From NCBI RefSeq assembly GCF_011074885.1, contig NC_054690.1, positions 1,989,001 through 2,053,000 on the forward strand: 64,000 bases of DNA, read 5' to 3'. The notes under the pieces are model-generated. The model had not been told where the DNA came from, made no database searches, and saw only the letters and a program-made list of their open reading frames with translations. Position 1 is the first letter of the stretch. The number at the start of each line of letters is the position of its first letter. The translations under genes and the position numbers were made by a program. This document shows positions 9,576-20,626 of this stretch, piece by piece. This DNA comes from Brettanomyces bruxellensis (lineage: Eukaryota; Ascomycota; Pichiomycetes; Pichiales; Pichiaceae).

Positions 9576-10526
9576 GCATGGTGCAAAGTACTACAAACTG
9601 GGAGGAAATGTGTGGTGGAAGCAGCTACAGGTTCACATACGCATGCAGCTTTATTATAGTGAAGAAATAGCATGCCTACTGGCTGTAATCTAGACGGTAG
9701 TTGTACCATGATCGTAAATTTGGTTTCCATTTGCAGATAACCGCAAGGTCTGCTATGTGTATTGAAGGGGCAATGTTTTCGGAGTATTAATGGCTGTAAA
9801 GTGGACCTTGAGTAGTTTGGAGGACAATGCTTAACTAACGGATATGGGTGCAATGGGAGTAGTATGAACATATGGAGTAAGTGTTGCCTTACATTCATTG
9901 TAAATACATCAACTCTACATATTGACATGTACAGATTATTTATACAGCTGAATATTTTTGTTGATTGGTTTAAGTGTGAGGCCGATTACTTTATGAAGTT
10001 TGTGTTAGAACTAGTATTGAGTGTTTTTAAGGCTAAATAACTGAGAAGTATAAAAGTAAAAGAACTAAGAAGGTAAAGTGAACAGGATAAAAAATGGAAA
10101 GTGCACATGCTTAAACAAGGCAGGGCAGCTTTCTGTAGACGCGACTATCAACGCATTTATTACAGTAGCTAGCAACATCAATACTATACATTCAAACATT
10201 CATAAAGTATACTGCATCTTGGTTCATCCAGCTATATTAGGCATGCTCTACATACTTAGCATGTACACGTAGCAAAAGAATTTATATAATTAAATATGTA
10301 GCTTTATTAGGGACACCAACACTATACATTCAAACATTCATAAAATAGACTGCATTTGGTTCATCTAGTAGCTATATTAGGCATACTCTATATTTAATAT
10401 ATGTACATTCTCCTTAATGCCCCAGTAAAGCTTCTCTAAGTATAGCTTAGGCATGCTCTACAAGCCTAACATGACCATCTACAAGTAAATGTATATTAGC
10501 TTTATTAAGTGAGTATGCTTAGTATA
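9576..10526. other. Convergent 3' spacer
   Basis: This 950 bp AT-rich region lies between two converging genes. Its SNF2-proximal part holds the 138 bp repeat described separately. I see no RNA gene; a 64-codon frame at 10078-10272 runs into the repeat and looks fortuitous. Confidence 0.5.
10172..10470. repeat. 138 bp tandem repeat downstream of SNF2
   Basis: The 24-mer beginning ACTATACATTCAAACATTC is at 10183-10206 and again, identical, at 10321-10344, a spacing of 138 bp. The flanking words (TGCAT..TTGGTTCATC, AGCTATATTAGGCAT.CTCTA) repeat in the same order. A third partial unit carries AGGCATGCTCTA at 10449-10460. The array ends about 60 bp from the SNF2 stop codon and would lie in its 3' UTR or terminator. 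Confidence 0.85.
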
Positions 10527-13500
10527 TTAATGGGCGAGCTTGTGCTCGGGAGTGGCAGCCCGGGTGGAGTTGCCGCTGGCAGCCTCCTGGATCCCGCGGG
10601 TGGCCTTGAGAAACTCCTCCTTGGTCAAGCCAAACTCCTTGTCAAAAGAAGCAAAGTCGAGAGTCCTACCCGTGTGGTCCTTGAAGGCATTCAAGGCCAG
10701 ATCCTCCAGGAACTGGGCATCGTGGTAGATCAGAGAGCCCTCCTGGTTGTAGATGCGGGCATTCTTGAACATGGTGTGCACATCGAAGATGAACTCGTCC
10801 AAAGACCAGTACACCTCAGCCCTGATCTTCCGCCTGATGTCGTCGAAGGCGAGCGGGTGGCGGATGATGACGTAATAGTCCGGATAGACGCGTTTGGCCG
10901 GTTTGACGAAGAAGATCGCCGCCAGCTGCCGGCCGTCGTCCGAAACGTACCGGATGAGGCTGTTGTATACCTTGGTGATGAGCCTCTGGAGGTCAGCCCG
11001 CTGCTCGTACGTGGTGAGTGGTGATTGGTCCGTTGGCTTTCTGCACACGGGCGGGGACACTTTGTAGCGGCGGCGGCGGCCTCTTCTTTTGATGGTAGGG
11101 GCATCCTCCGGGAGGGTCATGTCGTCTGGAGGGGCCGAGGATGAAGACTTGTGTTTTTTCGGCGGTGGGGAGGACGACGAGGGAGAAGAGGAAGCTTCTT
11201 TCTTCACGGCTGTCTCGTTTTCCACACTCTTCTCGCTCTCAGCCTTCCTCTTGCGGCCACGCTTGCGTCCTGGCTTGGGCCGATCGGCATCGTCGTCGGT
11301 GACATAGCCGTCGATCGACTTGAGCCACTGCTCCTCGGTCATGGTCTCGTCGTAGTGCACCTTGCGAACCCGGCGGGTCTTGCCGTAGTCTAGAACCTCC
11401 TGCAGGTGGTTCTCGGGCGTGGGTTCGCGGTTGTACACCTCGGGTAACTCCTGCTCGGTGTACAAGCGAGGCTTTTGGCCCCAGTCGGACTCCCTGTCGT
11501 GGTCCATCTTCATGAAGAGCTGCAACTCGCCGTCGTTGCGCGCGAGCAACTTGTTGAGCTGGAGGTCCGTGAGATCGTCGGCTTGGACGTCTTGGGAGTC
11601 CTCGGTCTCGAGCAACTTACGGAGCAAGGCCTCCTGCTCCTCGGAGGTGGACTTCTGGTCGAACTTTCCGGCCTGGATGACCTTGCCGTCGATGTCCAAC
11701 TTCTGCTGGGCCTTCTGCAAGATGTACTCCTCGATGGAGTCGCTGGTGATCAACCGCAGGATGCGGACCTCGTGCTTCTGGCCTATCCGGTGGGCCCTGT
11801 CCTGGGCCTGGAGGTCCTGGTGCGGGTTCCAGTCCGTGTCGAAGATCACCACAGTATCTGCACTTTGCAAGTTCAACCCAAGCCCACCGGCCCTTGTCGA
11901 GAGGAGGAAGAAGAAGTACGGCGAATCCGGAGCGTTGAACATCCGCAATAGGCCGGTACGGTCGTCGGCCTTGGTGTCTCCGTCCAACCGGAGGTACATC
12001 ATGCCGCGCATACGCATGTAGTCCTCCATGATGTCCATGATCTGGGTCATCTGGAAGAAAATGAGCACGCGGTGGCCGGCCCGCCTGAATTTGGGGAGCA
12101 CGCGGTCCAGGAGTTCGAACTTGCCCGACACACGCCAGATGAGGTCGTTGGTGTAGCCCTGCGGGTTGATCATGTCCTCGATGGCGCTGAACACGAAGGG
12201 GTGGTTGCAGATCTTGCGGAGCTGCATGAGCTTGTTGTTCATGCCCTTGATGCCGACGGGCTTCTTGGACGACTGGTCTCCGACAAAGAGCTTGTTGTAC
12301 TTCAACATCTGGTGGTACATACGGGCCTGGAGCCCGGACTTCTTGCATTTGATGACGTTCTCCACCTTGTCGGGCAAGTCCTTCTCGACGTCCTTCTTGA
12401 GCCGCCGCAAGATGAATGGCCGCAACACCTTGTGGAGCCGGCGGATCACCAACAAGGTCTCCTCCTCGGACAATGCGATCTTGTCCTGGGACCCGGCGTT
12501 GGCAAACGGCGAGTTGAACCACTCATCGAAGGACTTGACCGAGTTGAAGATCTTCGGGAGCACGAAGTTGAGCAACGCCCAGAGCTCCGGCAAGTTGTTC
12601 TGCAACGGCGTGCCCGTCAAGATCAACCGGTAGTCCGAGTGGTAGTGCTCCGTCAGCGTGTACGAGAGCTTCGACTTGGTGTTCTTCATCCGGTGGCCCT
12701 CGTCAATGATCATATGCACCCACCGGATCTTCGAGAGGATGTGCTTGTCGCGGATCACGTACTCGTACGTCGTGAGGAGCACATCAAAGTCTCTTGCCCT
12801 GACGCGTTTCGCGAGCTCCTTCCTGACTGGTGGTGGGCCCTTGTAGCTGATCATCCTCAACCCGGGCGCCCACTTGTCGAACTCTAGGTTCCAGTTCGAC
12901 AACGTGCTTAGTGGCACGATGATCAAGAATGGGCCGTGGATGTTCTTCTTCTCGTAGATGTACGTGAGCAATGCGATGGTCTGGATCGTCTTGCCGAGGC
13001 CCATCTCGTCTGCGAGAATGCCGTTCAAGTGGTTGTTGAAGAGGGAGACCATCCACTCCAAGCCCTTGATCTGGTACTCCTTGAGCTGCCCGCCGACGAG
13101 CATGTTGGGCTGGTGGAGGACTGTCTCTTTTATGCGGTGGGCGACGCCGTAGTAGGAGGTAGGCTGCGGGGTGGATTCCACTGGGCTCTCTGCGGACACG
13201 TTACCAGGCGCCCCGGTGGCCCCGCCAGGGACCGCCCCAGCCTCCCCAGTAGCTCCCGACGCCTCACCAGGCACCTCCCCGTCCACCTCCACGTGCCCGC
13301 TGCTCTCCATCCGCTCCTCCGTGTCCCGCTGCTGCGTTTTCACGGCCTCCGTCAAGCTCTGCAAAAACGAATTTGTCTGCCTCAAAATGTGCGTGATACG
13401 TGTATCCTTGGTCTGGTCCAACAACTTCACGTACGCCTCCTCATCGTTGGCCTTCAAGGCCTGCAATCTACGCCGGGCATTCCGCTCGACCCGCTTCTGT

Positions 13501-15332
13501 TCCTCCTTCTCGGTCTGCGTGTGCACGGCAGCTACCTGGCGGCCCAGCCGGCGATACCGGACCCGCCTGCCCGCGAGCACCGTGCGGTGGCCCGCGGTGA
13601 CGTCGAGGAGGTGCCGCCGGCGGTCCGCCACACGCCGCCACCGCGCCTGCCGGGCGTTCCGAGCCTGCTCCTCGTCTAGGGCTGCCACCACCGACGCGTC
13701 CGCCAGGCTCACCCCGCGTGTCTTGGCCGAGAAGTTCGGGAGGTGATTCGTGAGGAGCAGATTCTGGTGGAACACGCACGCCAGCACGTAGCCCCTGGTG
13801 GCTGTCTGCAGAGGGAGCAAGTCCGCGAGTTCTGCTTCCATACTTTCTGCATTTGTCCCCTCTTTCTCCTTCTTCACCATCGCATCATACAATAGGGCCC
13901 CTGCAAGTAGCTCTGTCTGCCGGGCTGCACCCACGTCGATCGGCCGCGGCAGCACCGACGGTGTGATGACCTTCGATTTCGCGTCCTCAAGGTACTCGAA
14001 CGGCACCTCACCGGCCATCTCTGGGATCGTGTAGCTGTCCACGTACTCCAGGGGGTTCTGTGTGGCCACCACGTTCTTCACTGCTGGAAAATGCTCCGTC
14101 AGCATTCTGAGAGAGACGGGGGGATGAGGTGGGAGGCCGACGGGAGGTGTTGAAGAAGTTGAAGCATGGGGAAGTGATGAGGCAGCAGAAGCACGGGGAA
14201 GTGATGCAGTTGTTACTTGGGAAAGTGATGCAGTTGTTACTTGGGGAACTGAAGTTGTCACTTGGGGAACTGAAGTTGTCACTTGGGGAACTGAAGTTGT
14301 CACTTGAGGAACTGGTCCTGCTCCAGTGCCTGCCCCCTGCCCACCTTTCTTCTTCTTTCCTCCAGCCTTCTTCACCCGCTTCTTCTTCTTCGGCTGAGTC
14401 TTCCGCTTCGCCTTCTTCGCCTTTGGCTTCCCCTTCGGCTTCGGCTGCCGCTGCTGCCCAAGCTGCTGGTACGCGAAGTTGATCACGTTCGCCACCTCTG
14501 ACACTATCGGCTGGTTCTGAATGAACCGTTTGAATGCCGCAATCTGGAATTTCAGGATTTGCGACTGCTGGCCCGTGAAAATCGACGATGTCTGCCCGGG
14601 ACGAGGTGACGACCCGCTCGAATGGGGCGAGTTGTTCGCCAGAAAGTGCTGGAATGCCATCTGTGTGCCCCGGCCGGCTGATTGGGGCGAGTTCGACGAA
14701 GACCGGCTGCCGTTCATTGTAAAGCCCATATTTTTGCCGCTGTTTGGGTCAGTATTCATGTTTATGTTTGTGTTTGTGTTTATGTTTGTGTTTGTGTTTG
14801 TGTTTGTGTTCATGTTCGTGTTCATGTTCGTGTTCATGTTCATGTTCATGTTCATGTTCGTATTCATATTCATGTTCATGTTTTGGTTGTTCATGTTTTG
14901 GTTGTTCATGTTTTGGTTGTTCATGTTCTGATTATTCATATTCTGGTTGTTCATGTTCATATTCATGTTCATGTTAGCGGTATTCATATTCTGGCCATTC
15001 ATATTTTGGTTATTCATATTCTGGTTATTCATACCCTGACCATTCATATTCTGACCATTCACATTTTGATTTCCCACCCGCTTCAACTGCTGATGCTGCA
15101 TGTGGGCCCTCAGCTGCCTCTGGAATCCCGGATCCTGTGCCAATATCGTGGCCAGCTGAACATACTCCGGAATCCGGTTCACCCCATTTCCATGCTGTGC
15201 CTTCATCTGCTGCAATCTCCGGCATATCTCCTGAATTTGCGGTCCCGTTAAACTTCGACGCGACCCGTCCGATGCAGACGCGTTCTGAGCACCTTGTTTT
15301 CGCGAAGGTTGTGCAGTGGATGGAAGTTCCAT
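10527..15332 (-). CDS. SNF2: Snf2, catalytic ATPase of the SWI/SNF chromatin remodeller
   Basis: Known role: the nuclear ATPase that slides and ejects nucleosomes at promoters. The 1601-residue protein starts at the ATG at 15332; the three codons upstream in frame contain no ATG. Domains in order: QLQ (about 29-64), a long low-complexity Asn/Met/Gln region (about 90-195), a basic Lys-rich stretch (about 300-335), a divergent Arg-rich HSA/post-HSA segment before the ATPase, lobe 1 with DEMGLGKT (775-782) and DEGH (877-880), lobe 2 ending in QAQDRAHRIGQ (about 1175-1185), SnAC, an AT-hook-like KRRGRRRRYK (about 1410) and a C-terminal bromodomain (about 1447-1555). QLQ plus bromodomain and length near S. 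cerevisiae Snf2 (1703) favour Snf2 over its RSC paralogue Sth1, whose N-terminus is shorter. The stop is TAA. The 5' side is a 4.2 kb gene-free stretch. Confidence 0.93.
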   Translation of the reverse strand: MELPSTAQPSRKQGAQNASASDGSRRSLTGPQIQEICRRLQQMKAQHGNGVNRIPEYVQLATILAQDPGFQRQLRAHMQHQQLKRVGNQNVNGQNMNGQGMNNQNMNNQNMNGQNMNTANMNMNMNMNNQNMNNQNMNNQNMNNQNMNNQNMNMNMNTNMNMNMNMNTNMNTNMNTNTNTNTNINTNTNINMNTDPNSGKNMGFTMNGSRSSSNSPQSAGRGTQMAFQHFLANNSPHSSGSSPRPGQTSSIFTGQQSQILKFQIAAFKRFIQNQPIVSEVANVINFAYQQLGQQRQPKPKGKPKAKKAKRKTQPKKKKRVKKAGGKKKKGGQGAGTGAGPVPQVTTSVPQVTTSVPQVTTSVPQVTTASLSQVTTASLPRASAASSLPHASTSSTPPVGLPPHPPVSLRMLTEHFPAVKNVVATQNPLEYVDSYTIPEMAGEVPFEYLEDAKSKVITPSVLPRPIDVGAARQTELLAGALLYDAMVKKEKEGTNAESMEAELADLLPLQTATRGYVLACVFHQNLLLTNHLPNFSAKTRGVSLADASVVAALDEEQARNARQARWRRVADRRRHLLDVTAGHRTVLAGRRVRYRRLGRQVAAVHTQTEKEEQKRVERNARRRLQALKANDEEAYVKLLDQTKDTRITHILRQTNSFLQSLTEAVKTQQRDTEERMESSGHVEVDGEVPGEASGATGEAGAVPGGATGAPGNVSAESPVESTPQPTSYYGVAHRIKETVLHQPNMLVGGQLKEYQIKGLEWMVSLFNNHLNGILADEMGLGKTIQTIALLTYIYEKKNIHGPFLIIVPLSTLSNWNLEFDKWAPGLRMISYKGPPPVRKELAKRVRARDFDVLLTTYEYVIRDKHILSKIRWVHMIIDEGHRMKNTKSKLSYTLTEHYHSDYRLILTGTPLQNNLPELWALLNFVLPKIFNSVKSFDEWFNSPFANAGSQDKIALSEEETLLVIRRLHKVLRPFILRRLKKDVEKDLPDKVENVIKCKKSGLQARMYHQMLKYNKLFVGDQSSKKPVGIKGMNNKLMQLRKICNHPFVFSAIEDMINPQGYTNDLIWRVSGKFELLDRVLPKFRRAGHRVLIFFQMTQIMDIMEDYMRMRGMMYLRLDGDTKADDRTGLLRMFNAPDSPYFFFLLSTRAGGLGLNLQSADTVVIFDTDWNPHQDLQAQDRAHRIGQKHEVRILRLITSDSIEEYILQKAQQKLDIDGKVIQAGKFDQKSTSEEQEALLRKLLETEDSQDVQADDLTDLQLNKLLARNDGELQLFMKMDHDRESDWGQKPRLYTEQELPEVYNREPTPENHLQEVLDYGKTRRVRKVHYDETMTEEQWLKSIDGYVTDDDADRPKPGRKRGRKRKAESEKSVENETAVKKEASSSPSSSSPPPKKHKSSSSAPPDDMTLPEDAPTIKRRGRRRRYKVSPPVCRKPTDQSPLTTYEQRADLQRLITKVYNSLIRYVSDDGRQLAAIFFVKPAKRVYPDYYVIIRHPLAFDDIRRKIRAEVYWSLDEFIFDVHTMFKNARIYNQEGSLIYHDAQFLEDLALNAFKDHTGRTLDFASFDKEFGLTKEEFLKATRGIQEAASGNSTRAATPEHKLAH
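14205..14315 (-). repeat. 21 bp in-frame repeat (VPQVTTS) in SNF2
   Basis: Successive near-identical 21 bp units (GTTGTCACTTGGGGAACTGA on the plus strand) encode VPQVTTS at about residues 340-370, followed by diverged LSQVTTA and LPRASAA copies. It lies between the basic stretch and the HSA region. Confidence 0.9.
14752..15063 (-). repeat. Asn/Met/Gln trinucleotide-like repeat tract in SNF2
   Basis: On the coding strand this is a mix of AAC/AAT, ATG and CAG/CAA codons giving NMN, NQNMN and NTNTN runs over about 100 residues. It lies just after the QLQ domain. Asn-rich low complexity of this kind is prion-like in composition. Confidence 0.9.
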
Positions 15333-18300
15333 TACTTGCAAGATTTCAAAAGGTAAACAGCAAAATGTACAATTCCCTCTGACTCTGTGCGTAGCCTATT
15401 CAGCTCCAACAAATAAAGACGAATGTCCTGATGTAAAAAAAAAAAGATTATATCTAATCTGACCCGCCGATAGTGTAAAGTATTAATGTATGCAATGCAA
15501 CAGGCAGACGGCTCTGATAGATGGATATATTATTATGGCCCGATTCGATAACAAACCACGCCCTGATAACCGATAAGCAAACACCACCGTTAGACTTATC
15601 GAGGTAGAATGCAGATACTGGTAAATTTACTTGTTTGTACGTGACCCGGCTGAAAAGTTTGGAGAAACAATAAACCGTTTAGCAATAAGCAACTTTACAC
15701 GCTCGCACCCAGAAGGCGAAAACAGATGAGTCAAGTGGTGCGAGGAATTTTTGTGTGGCGGGAAAAAAAAAATAAATCCAAAACAAAAAATAAAAATTGG
15801 CCAAAACAGGACAGAGAGGGTCTCTGGCCAATCACACAAAGGTGTCGAGAGTAGCGAGATAAAGGGGGATGAGGGGATAAAATATACAAAAGATAACTGA
15901 TAAGAAACCTGATATGGTATCTGACAGCAACGCGCAGCACATGTGGGGCAACTATTGTAAATCCACAACTTACTCCAAATCGATAATAATTAAACATGGC
16001 TGAAGGGGTAGGGCAGGATATTTCCGAATGAGTTGACGCGGGCCAATCACATGCCGTTCGCCGGTTGAGTAATTTTGAATTGGAGTCCAGCTGGGAAAAA
16101 TTTTCTAACTCCATCACGGGCAAAAAAAATTGCATCATTCCAACACTTTTTTTTTAATTTCCGTGTCCGCTTCTTCCTGTACACCCTTGCACCTGGCAAT
16201 CGAGCTGCTGTAGCTGCATGCTGAATACGAAATAAGCCGAATCAACACACAGGATTAAACAGGATTAAGACATGGAGCAGAGATGATGGCGGATAGTACG
16301 GAGATGCAGAAAAGCTGGAATTTGCCTGAGGGCTTTTGCACGGTTTTCAAACGAAATGAGTGTAGATAGTGGAATATGCTGTGTATGATTAGCGAATACG
16401 TAGCATCTGCACACGATCTAAGAGGTATCTGTCCCTAAATCACGAACAGTAAGACAAAGCAAGATAGATAAAACAAGATGACGAGAGGCAAACTCAATAC
16501 CTTGGTTTAGAAAGGGAGGAAAATGCACAGGCACACCATGTGGGAATTGTTGAGTATTTATAAGAAAAGATAGAAGCAAGATGAAACAAAAGAATAGGAA
16601 AAGAGACAAAAGAAAATAAAAAAAGAATCATGAGCCGATAAACAACGTACGAGTAAAACGAATGGAATCAAAAGCAAGAAATAGCGGAGATGGATGGGCC
16701 AATTATTGGACAAGCAAATGAATAAGGAAAGAGGCAATGGCAACTTAAAGAAAAAGCAGATTAGCAATGACCCAGCCAGCACGAAGTACTAGATTGTGCA
16801 GATGAAAACAGGAACAATTTAAAAATAAAATCGGTCCAGCTATTATAGCATTTATCCGTGTAGTCCGTCAGCTCGTTGTCATTTTAGGTTAAGGAGAGGG
16901 AAGAAACTGTTAGTTAGGCTGGAGGTAAAGCCAGACAGAAAAAAGAAAACCAAGCAACAATAGTCTTAAGGTATTTGTTTTATTCTCTATTCACTGTTCA
17001 TGGCTCCCGTTTCTTTGTCCCTTATAATAAGCGCCCACCAAGTGCATTGTTATGATGGATGCTTCAACTCCCGAACAATGCTGATTCTTTGGAAAAAAAA
17101 AAAATATTGCTTAGAATGCGAAATTCCAATATCTGCACAGGTTTCTGCGGGAAGAAACCTGGATAACATGAGTGTTCATTTTGGAGGGTATTTTGGACAG
17201 TACGTGTCTACAAAATGATGGTTGTTGTTACCAAGTCGTACTCACTGCAAATTCATTGCTTTTTTTCTCCTCATACATCTTTTTTATCTGTCCTGATGGT
17301 GTTGTTCACGTCGCCAGCTAACTTTTGTTAGGCTGATGATATGATATCTGTAATTTTTTTTTTTTTTTTTTTTTTTTTTAGCGCCAGGTTTCCCCTCCAA
17401 GATACTGTTACTGATGGACCAATATAATGAATGGTAAATCTATGTGATGATTTTGCTCTGCCTATCCCATTCTGGTTTAGGCCGTGCTCTTCGGCTTAAG
17501 TATTGCAAATTCGGAAACTTCACACTGTGGAAACGCCCCTTATTAGTGGTCTGATGCCCCTATTATTGCCGGATAAAGCGGTTGGTTCGTAAGATCTGGG
17601 ACGGCATAAAAAAAAAACTAAATACTCATCCCAGAAACACAAACAAATGATTCAAGTCTCACACTCAGCGTTTACGTTGCATTCCCACATCAACTACATA
17701 CATTCTGGCCTCGCCTTCACCCTACACGGCCTTGCTGGTTCCACACGTTACAACCTAAATATAAATAAATGTAAATACTTATCCGAAAAGCCGAATTTTT
17801 GGCCGCCTGGTTTATTCCCCGTTGGTTGTTCCTCATGGGGTGAAAAAAGCGTAAGAAAGGTCCATAATGGCGGCACAATGTGAAGAAATGGCTGTACTGA
17901 AGACACATGGGTATCATATCAATTGGAAAATATCCAATACCCACGCTCAGCCGCTTAACCCAGTGCATGATCGATAAAAAAAAATAATATTGGAAATGAA
18001 AGTGGATGTGGAAAGAAAACGAAACGAAATGAAGGGAAAGAAAATGTGCGAGAATAATCACATCGTTTTTTTTTGTTTTTTTTCCATGGGATGTCCGTTT
18101 GATTTGATACCTGCCTATATATCAAGTTAGGACTATTATGGTCTTAAATGTGTACTCCTAAGTTTCCCTTTCCCCTTTAATTCGGTGATGCCTTTTGTAG
18201 TATCCTACACCTGACTCTTCTTGTAAAGCCTTACTTTCAGTCCCATGTTCTTGCCTCTTTCCTTGTATATATGTTGCTTCCTCTTCTACCATTTGTTTTG

Positions 18301-19531
18301 TTATTGTATCATTCTCCATATGCCCAACTCCTATGTGCGTGGTATCAATCACATTTTTTTTCATTCATGAATTTTTTTTCGCTCCGATTGTTGAATTCCA
18401 AGCTATTCTTTACAAGGCTACATTATTACCTTTAAGGCGCTTAACTTCATCCCCTCGGCTTTCTGTACATAATTCCTACTTCCGGCTTTTTCTATGTATT
18501 TTCTCCCCACTTTATTTGTAATTTCGGAAGAGATCACATGCTATATATTATGCATACATGGTTACGTTTGGTGGCTTTTGCGAAGCATGACAACATCCTG
18601 CTACTGCTTGAGCCCACTGGATGGATGCTGGGTAATTAGGTTTTGGATATACTCATTTATTACATTATAATATCGTCATCCACGACTTGCATTTTTTATT
18701 TTTGATTTATTTTATTTGATTTTATTTGATTTTTATTTTTTGATTTTTATTTTTATTTTCTTTTATTTTTTTACTTATTCATTTTTCCGATCTATTTTTT
18801 TAGAAATGTCCTGCCTAACATAACACCTCTATTATAATCGCATCACTTTAGCCCCCCTTCAACAGCATATCAGCAAGTTGGCCACCTCTTATTTTACAAA
18901 TATGCCGGGCAATGTAAGTTTGCCCCTTTTTGCTTGCTATTAACACGCTGGCTTTACTGTTATCTACGTTTCCCAAAGAAATTTATTAATGGCATTATCT
19001 CATACTCCAACTTTTCTTTTTCTCCTTTCTTCTGAATTTTTCACTTTCTATTGTACTTTTGCATTCTTTTGAAACTCCCTGTTTTCTTGCCATTATCCTA
19101 GTGTAACCACATCTTTTCTACCATACTACTCTCTCGTGTTCGTTTATTTCATTACTGTTTCTAAATTTACTGTATCTTCGACGCAAACCAATATTTCGAG
19201 GCTGCAGCAGAGGGTCTCGAGACTCTATCGGAAGCTGGATAAAGGGCTTTATCTAGTTGGAATAGAAACGAGATGTGGTTTCTGTTACAGCTGCAAGTAA
19301 TTCCCAAAATAGCCCCCCATGTATCTCTAGTTATTAGTACGTGATCTCTCCTATTACCCCAGTAAAGCCACCCTCATACTCGCATCTCGATTCCATCCTG
19401 ACAACCCAGTCTGCAGGTTTGCAAGTTCGTCCATATTGGAACGAAAAAAGCCTGCTTAATTAATATCAAGTATGTTTCTCTTTGCCTATTCGTCTCTCAA
19501 GCCATTCCTGCCCCAGTGCGTCTATGAGCAC
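15333..19531. other. 4.2 kb stretch without a recognisable gene, upstream of SNF2
   Basis: Frames here are short and compositionally biased; the longest (15627-16138, minus) encode Phe/Ser-rich strings that resemble nothing. The first kilobase beside SNF2 carries several GATAA/TTATC cores (15560-15900), two CCAAT boxes (near 15829 and 16036) and AGGGG/STRE-like words (15862-15876). Further away are purine-rich sequence (16490-16760), a perfect hairpin (17138-17161), a run of 26 T (17354-17379) and an A/T microsatellite with TTTTATTTGAT words (18690-18775). I cannot tell whether it is an unusually long regulatory region, a non-coding transcription unit or decayed sequence. Confidence 0.5.
17138..17161. 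other. Perfect 9 bp hairpin in gene-free DNA
   Basis: CAGGTTTCT (17138-17146) and AGAAACCTG (17153-17161) are exact reverse complements around a six-base loop GCGGGA. No T run follows closely. The function is unknown; it may be part of a structured transcript or chance. Confidence 0.5.
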
Positions 19532-20626
19532 TCACAACAACCTCAACTCTCTCAACCGATCGCAGCTCTGCGTGGGGTACTCCTGGGCCTTCTTTAGCTT
19601 TTCTTGATCCACAAAAAAAAGACCATAGCTATCCTCGATCATCCTCTCTTTGGTCCTCTGCTCTCTCTGGCACCTGTTTTTCATATCCTTGACGTAGTAA
19701 TCCTCGGCCTTACGGCCCAACTTCTGCAAAATCTGCTCTGCGTCTCTTTTCTGCGCCAGACTGTCCACCGATTGCCTTGTAAGGTAGTACTTGATGCCTA
19801 GATTGGGACTAGTACGCTCCACCGAGTATGCCGGCGACGTCTCAAACGAAAAGGACGGCGTCCGGTCGAACAAGCCGCCCGAGCCGTCCCCAAACGAGTC
19901 CATAAGTGCGTTGAAAAGCATCGGTATGAGAATCACCAAAAGCGGGAGATACTGGTACAATACGCTGAGCCAGTGGTTACCGTGACCCGAATTCTCTGCA
20001 TGCTGTGTCCTGCCACCGGCCTGACCGGCGTTCCTCCTTGCTCTTCTTGCGTTTGCTGTTCTGTGCCTCATACCAGGCCCCCCATTTTGGTAGAAAAAGC
20101 TCGATCCATTGCCAAAATTGGCACGCCTGAACCCTGCGCCGTCAAACCCAAAGGTGAACCCGTTGTTTCCCCCGAAAAGCACGTTGAACAAGTCATCATC
20201 AAACATTCCGCCACCTCCCATGTTGCCAAACGGAGATGAGTTCGTGTAGAAAAACTGAGACCCGTCATTTGCAAACGGCGAGAATCCACTTGCCATGCCG
20301 GATGGCCCTCTTCCCGCTGCACTACCTGCTGCTCCTCCCGACGGCATGCCGCGAGAGTCCGGGTCCGATCCTGTTTGATCGTAGTAGTTTCTCTTTTTCT
20401 CATCACTAAGCACTTCAAACGCTTTTGCGATTTTCTTGAACGCCTCACCTGCCTGTGGATGCTTGTTCTTATCCGGATGAAGTTTCATCGCCAACCGCCG
20501 GTACGCCTTTTTTATTTCCACCGCGTTCGACTTCTTGTCCACTCGCAGAATCGTGTAATAGTCTGTGCTTTCTATCTTTAGGAGTCTCTCGACCTCCTTT
20601 TCCTGGTCTTTCGTGTAGTCTGGCAT
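19532..20626 (-). CDS. ER membrane J-domain co-chaperone (DNAJB12/Hlj1-like)
   Basis: Role by family: the cytosolic J-domain stimulates Hsp70 (Ssa) at the ER surface, acting in ER-associated degradation of membrane proteins. The 364-residue protein has the J-domain at about 21-86 with HPD at 50-52, a Gly/Ser/Phe-rich linker (about 90-185), an Arg-rich stretch (188-206) and one strong transmembrane segment (about 219-243). The C-terminal 110 residues (PNLGIKYYLTRQS..., basic and helical) resemble the DUF1977 tail of DNAJB12/14. S. cerevisiae Hlj1 is shorter (224 residues) and lacks such a tail, so a one-to-one HLJ1 assignment is uncertain. The start is the only ATG before the J-domain. The stop is TGA. 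Confidence 0.88.
   Translation of the reverse strand: MPDYTKDQEKEVERLLKIESTDYYTILRVDKKSNAVEIKKAYRRLAMKLHPDKNKHPQAGEAFKKIAKAFEVLSDEKKRNYYDQTGSDPDSRGMPSGGAAGSAAGRGPSGMASGFSPFANDGSQFFYTNSSPFGNMGGGGMFDDDLFNVLFGGNNGFTFGFDGAGFRRANFGNGSSFFYQNGGPGMRHRTANARRARRNAGQAGGRTQHAENSGHGNHWLSVLYQYLPLLVILIPMLFNALMDSFGDGSGGLFDRTPSFSFETSPAYSVERTSPNLGIKYYLTRQSVDSLAQKRDAEQILQKLGRKAEDYYVKDMKNRCQREQRTKERMIEDSYGLFFVDQEKLKKAQEYPTQSCDRLRELRLL

Noticed and set aside
15627..16138. Minus-strand frames of 113 and 135 codons in the SNF2 upstream region
   Set aside because: They overlap each other in different frames, are Phe/Ser/Leu-rich and cross promoter-like motifs.
19195..19260. GTCTCGAGAC palindrome near 19220
   Set aside because: A 10 bp palindrome in 64 kb is expected by chance, and there is no linked feature.
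15333..19531. tRNA or spliceosomal RNA gene in the long gaps
   Set aside because: I looked for B boxes, U1 5' ends and U6 ACAGAG cores on both strands and found none convincing; a covariance-model scan would be decisive.
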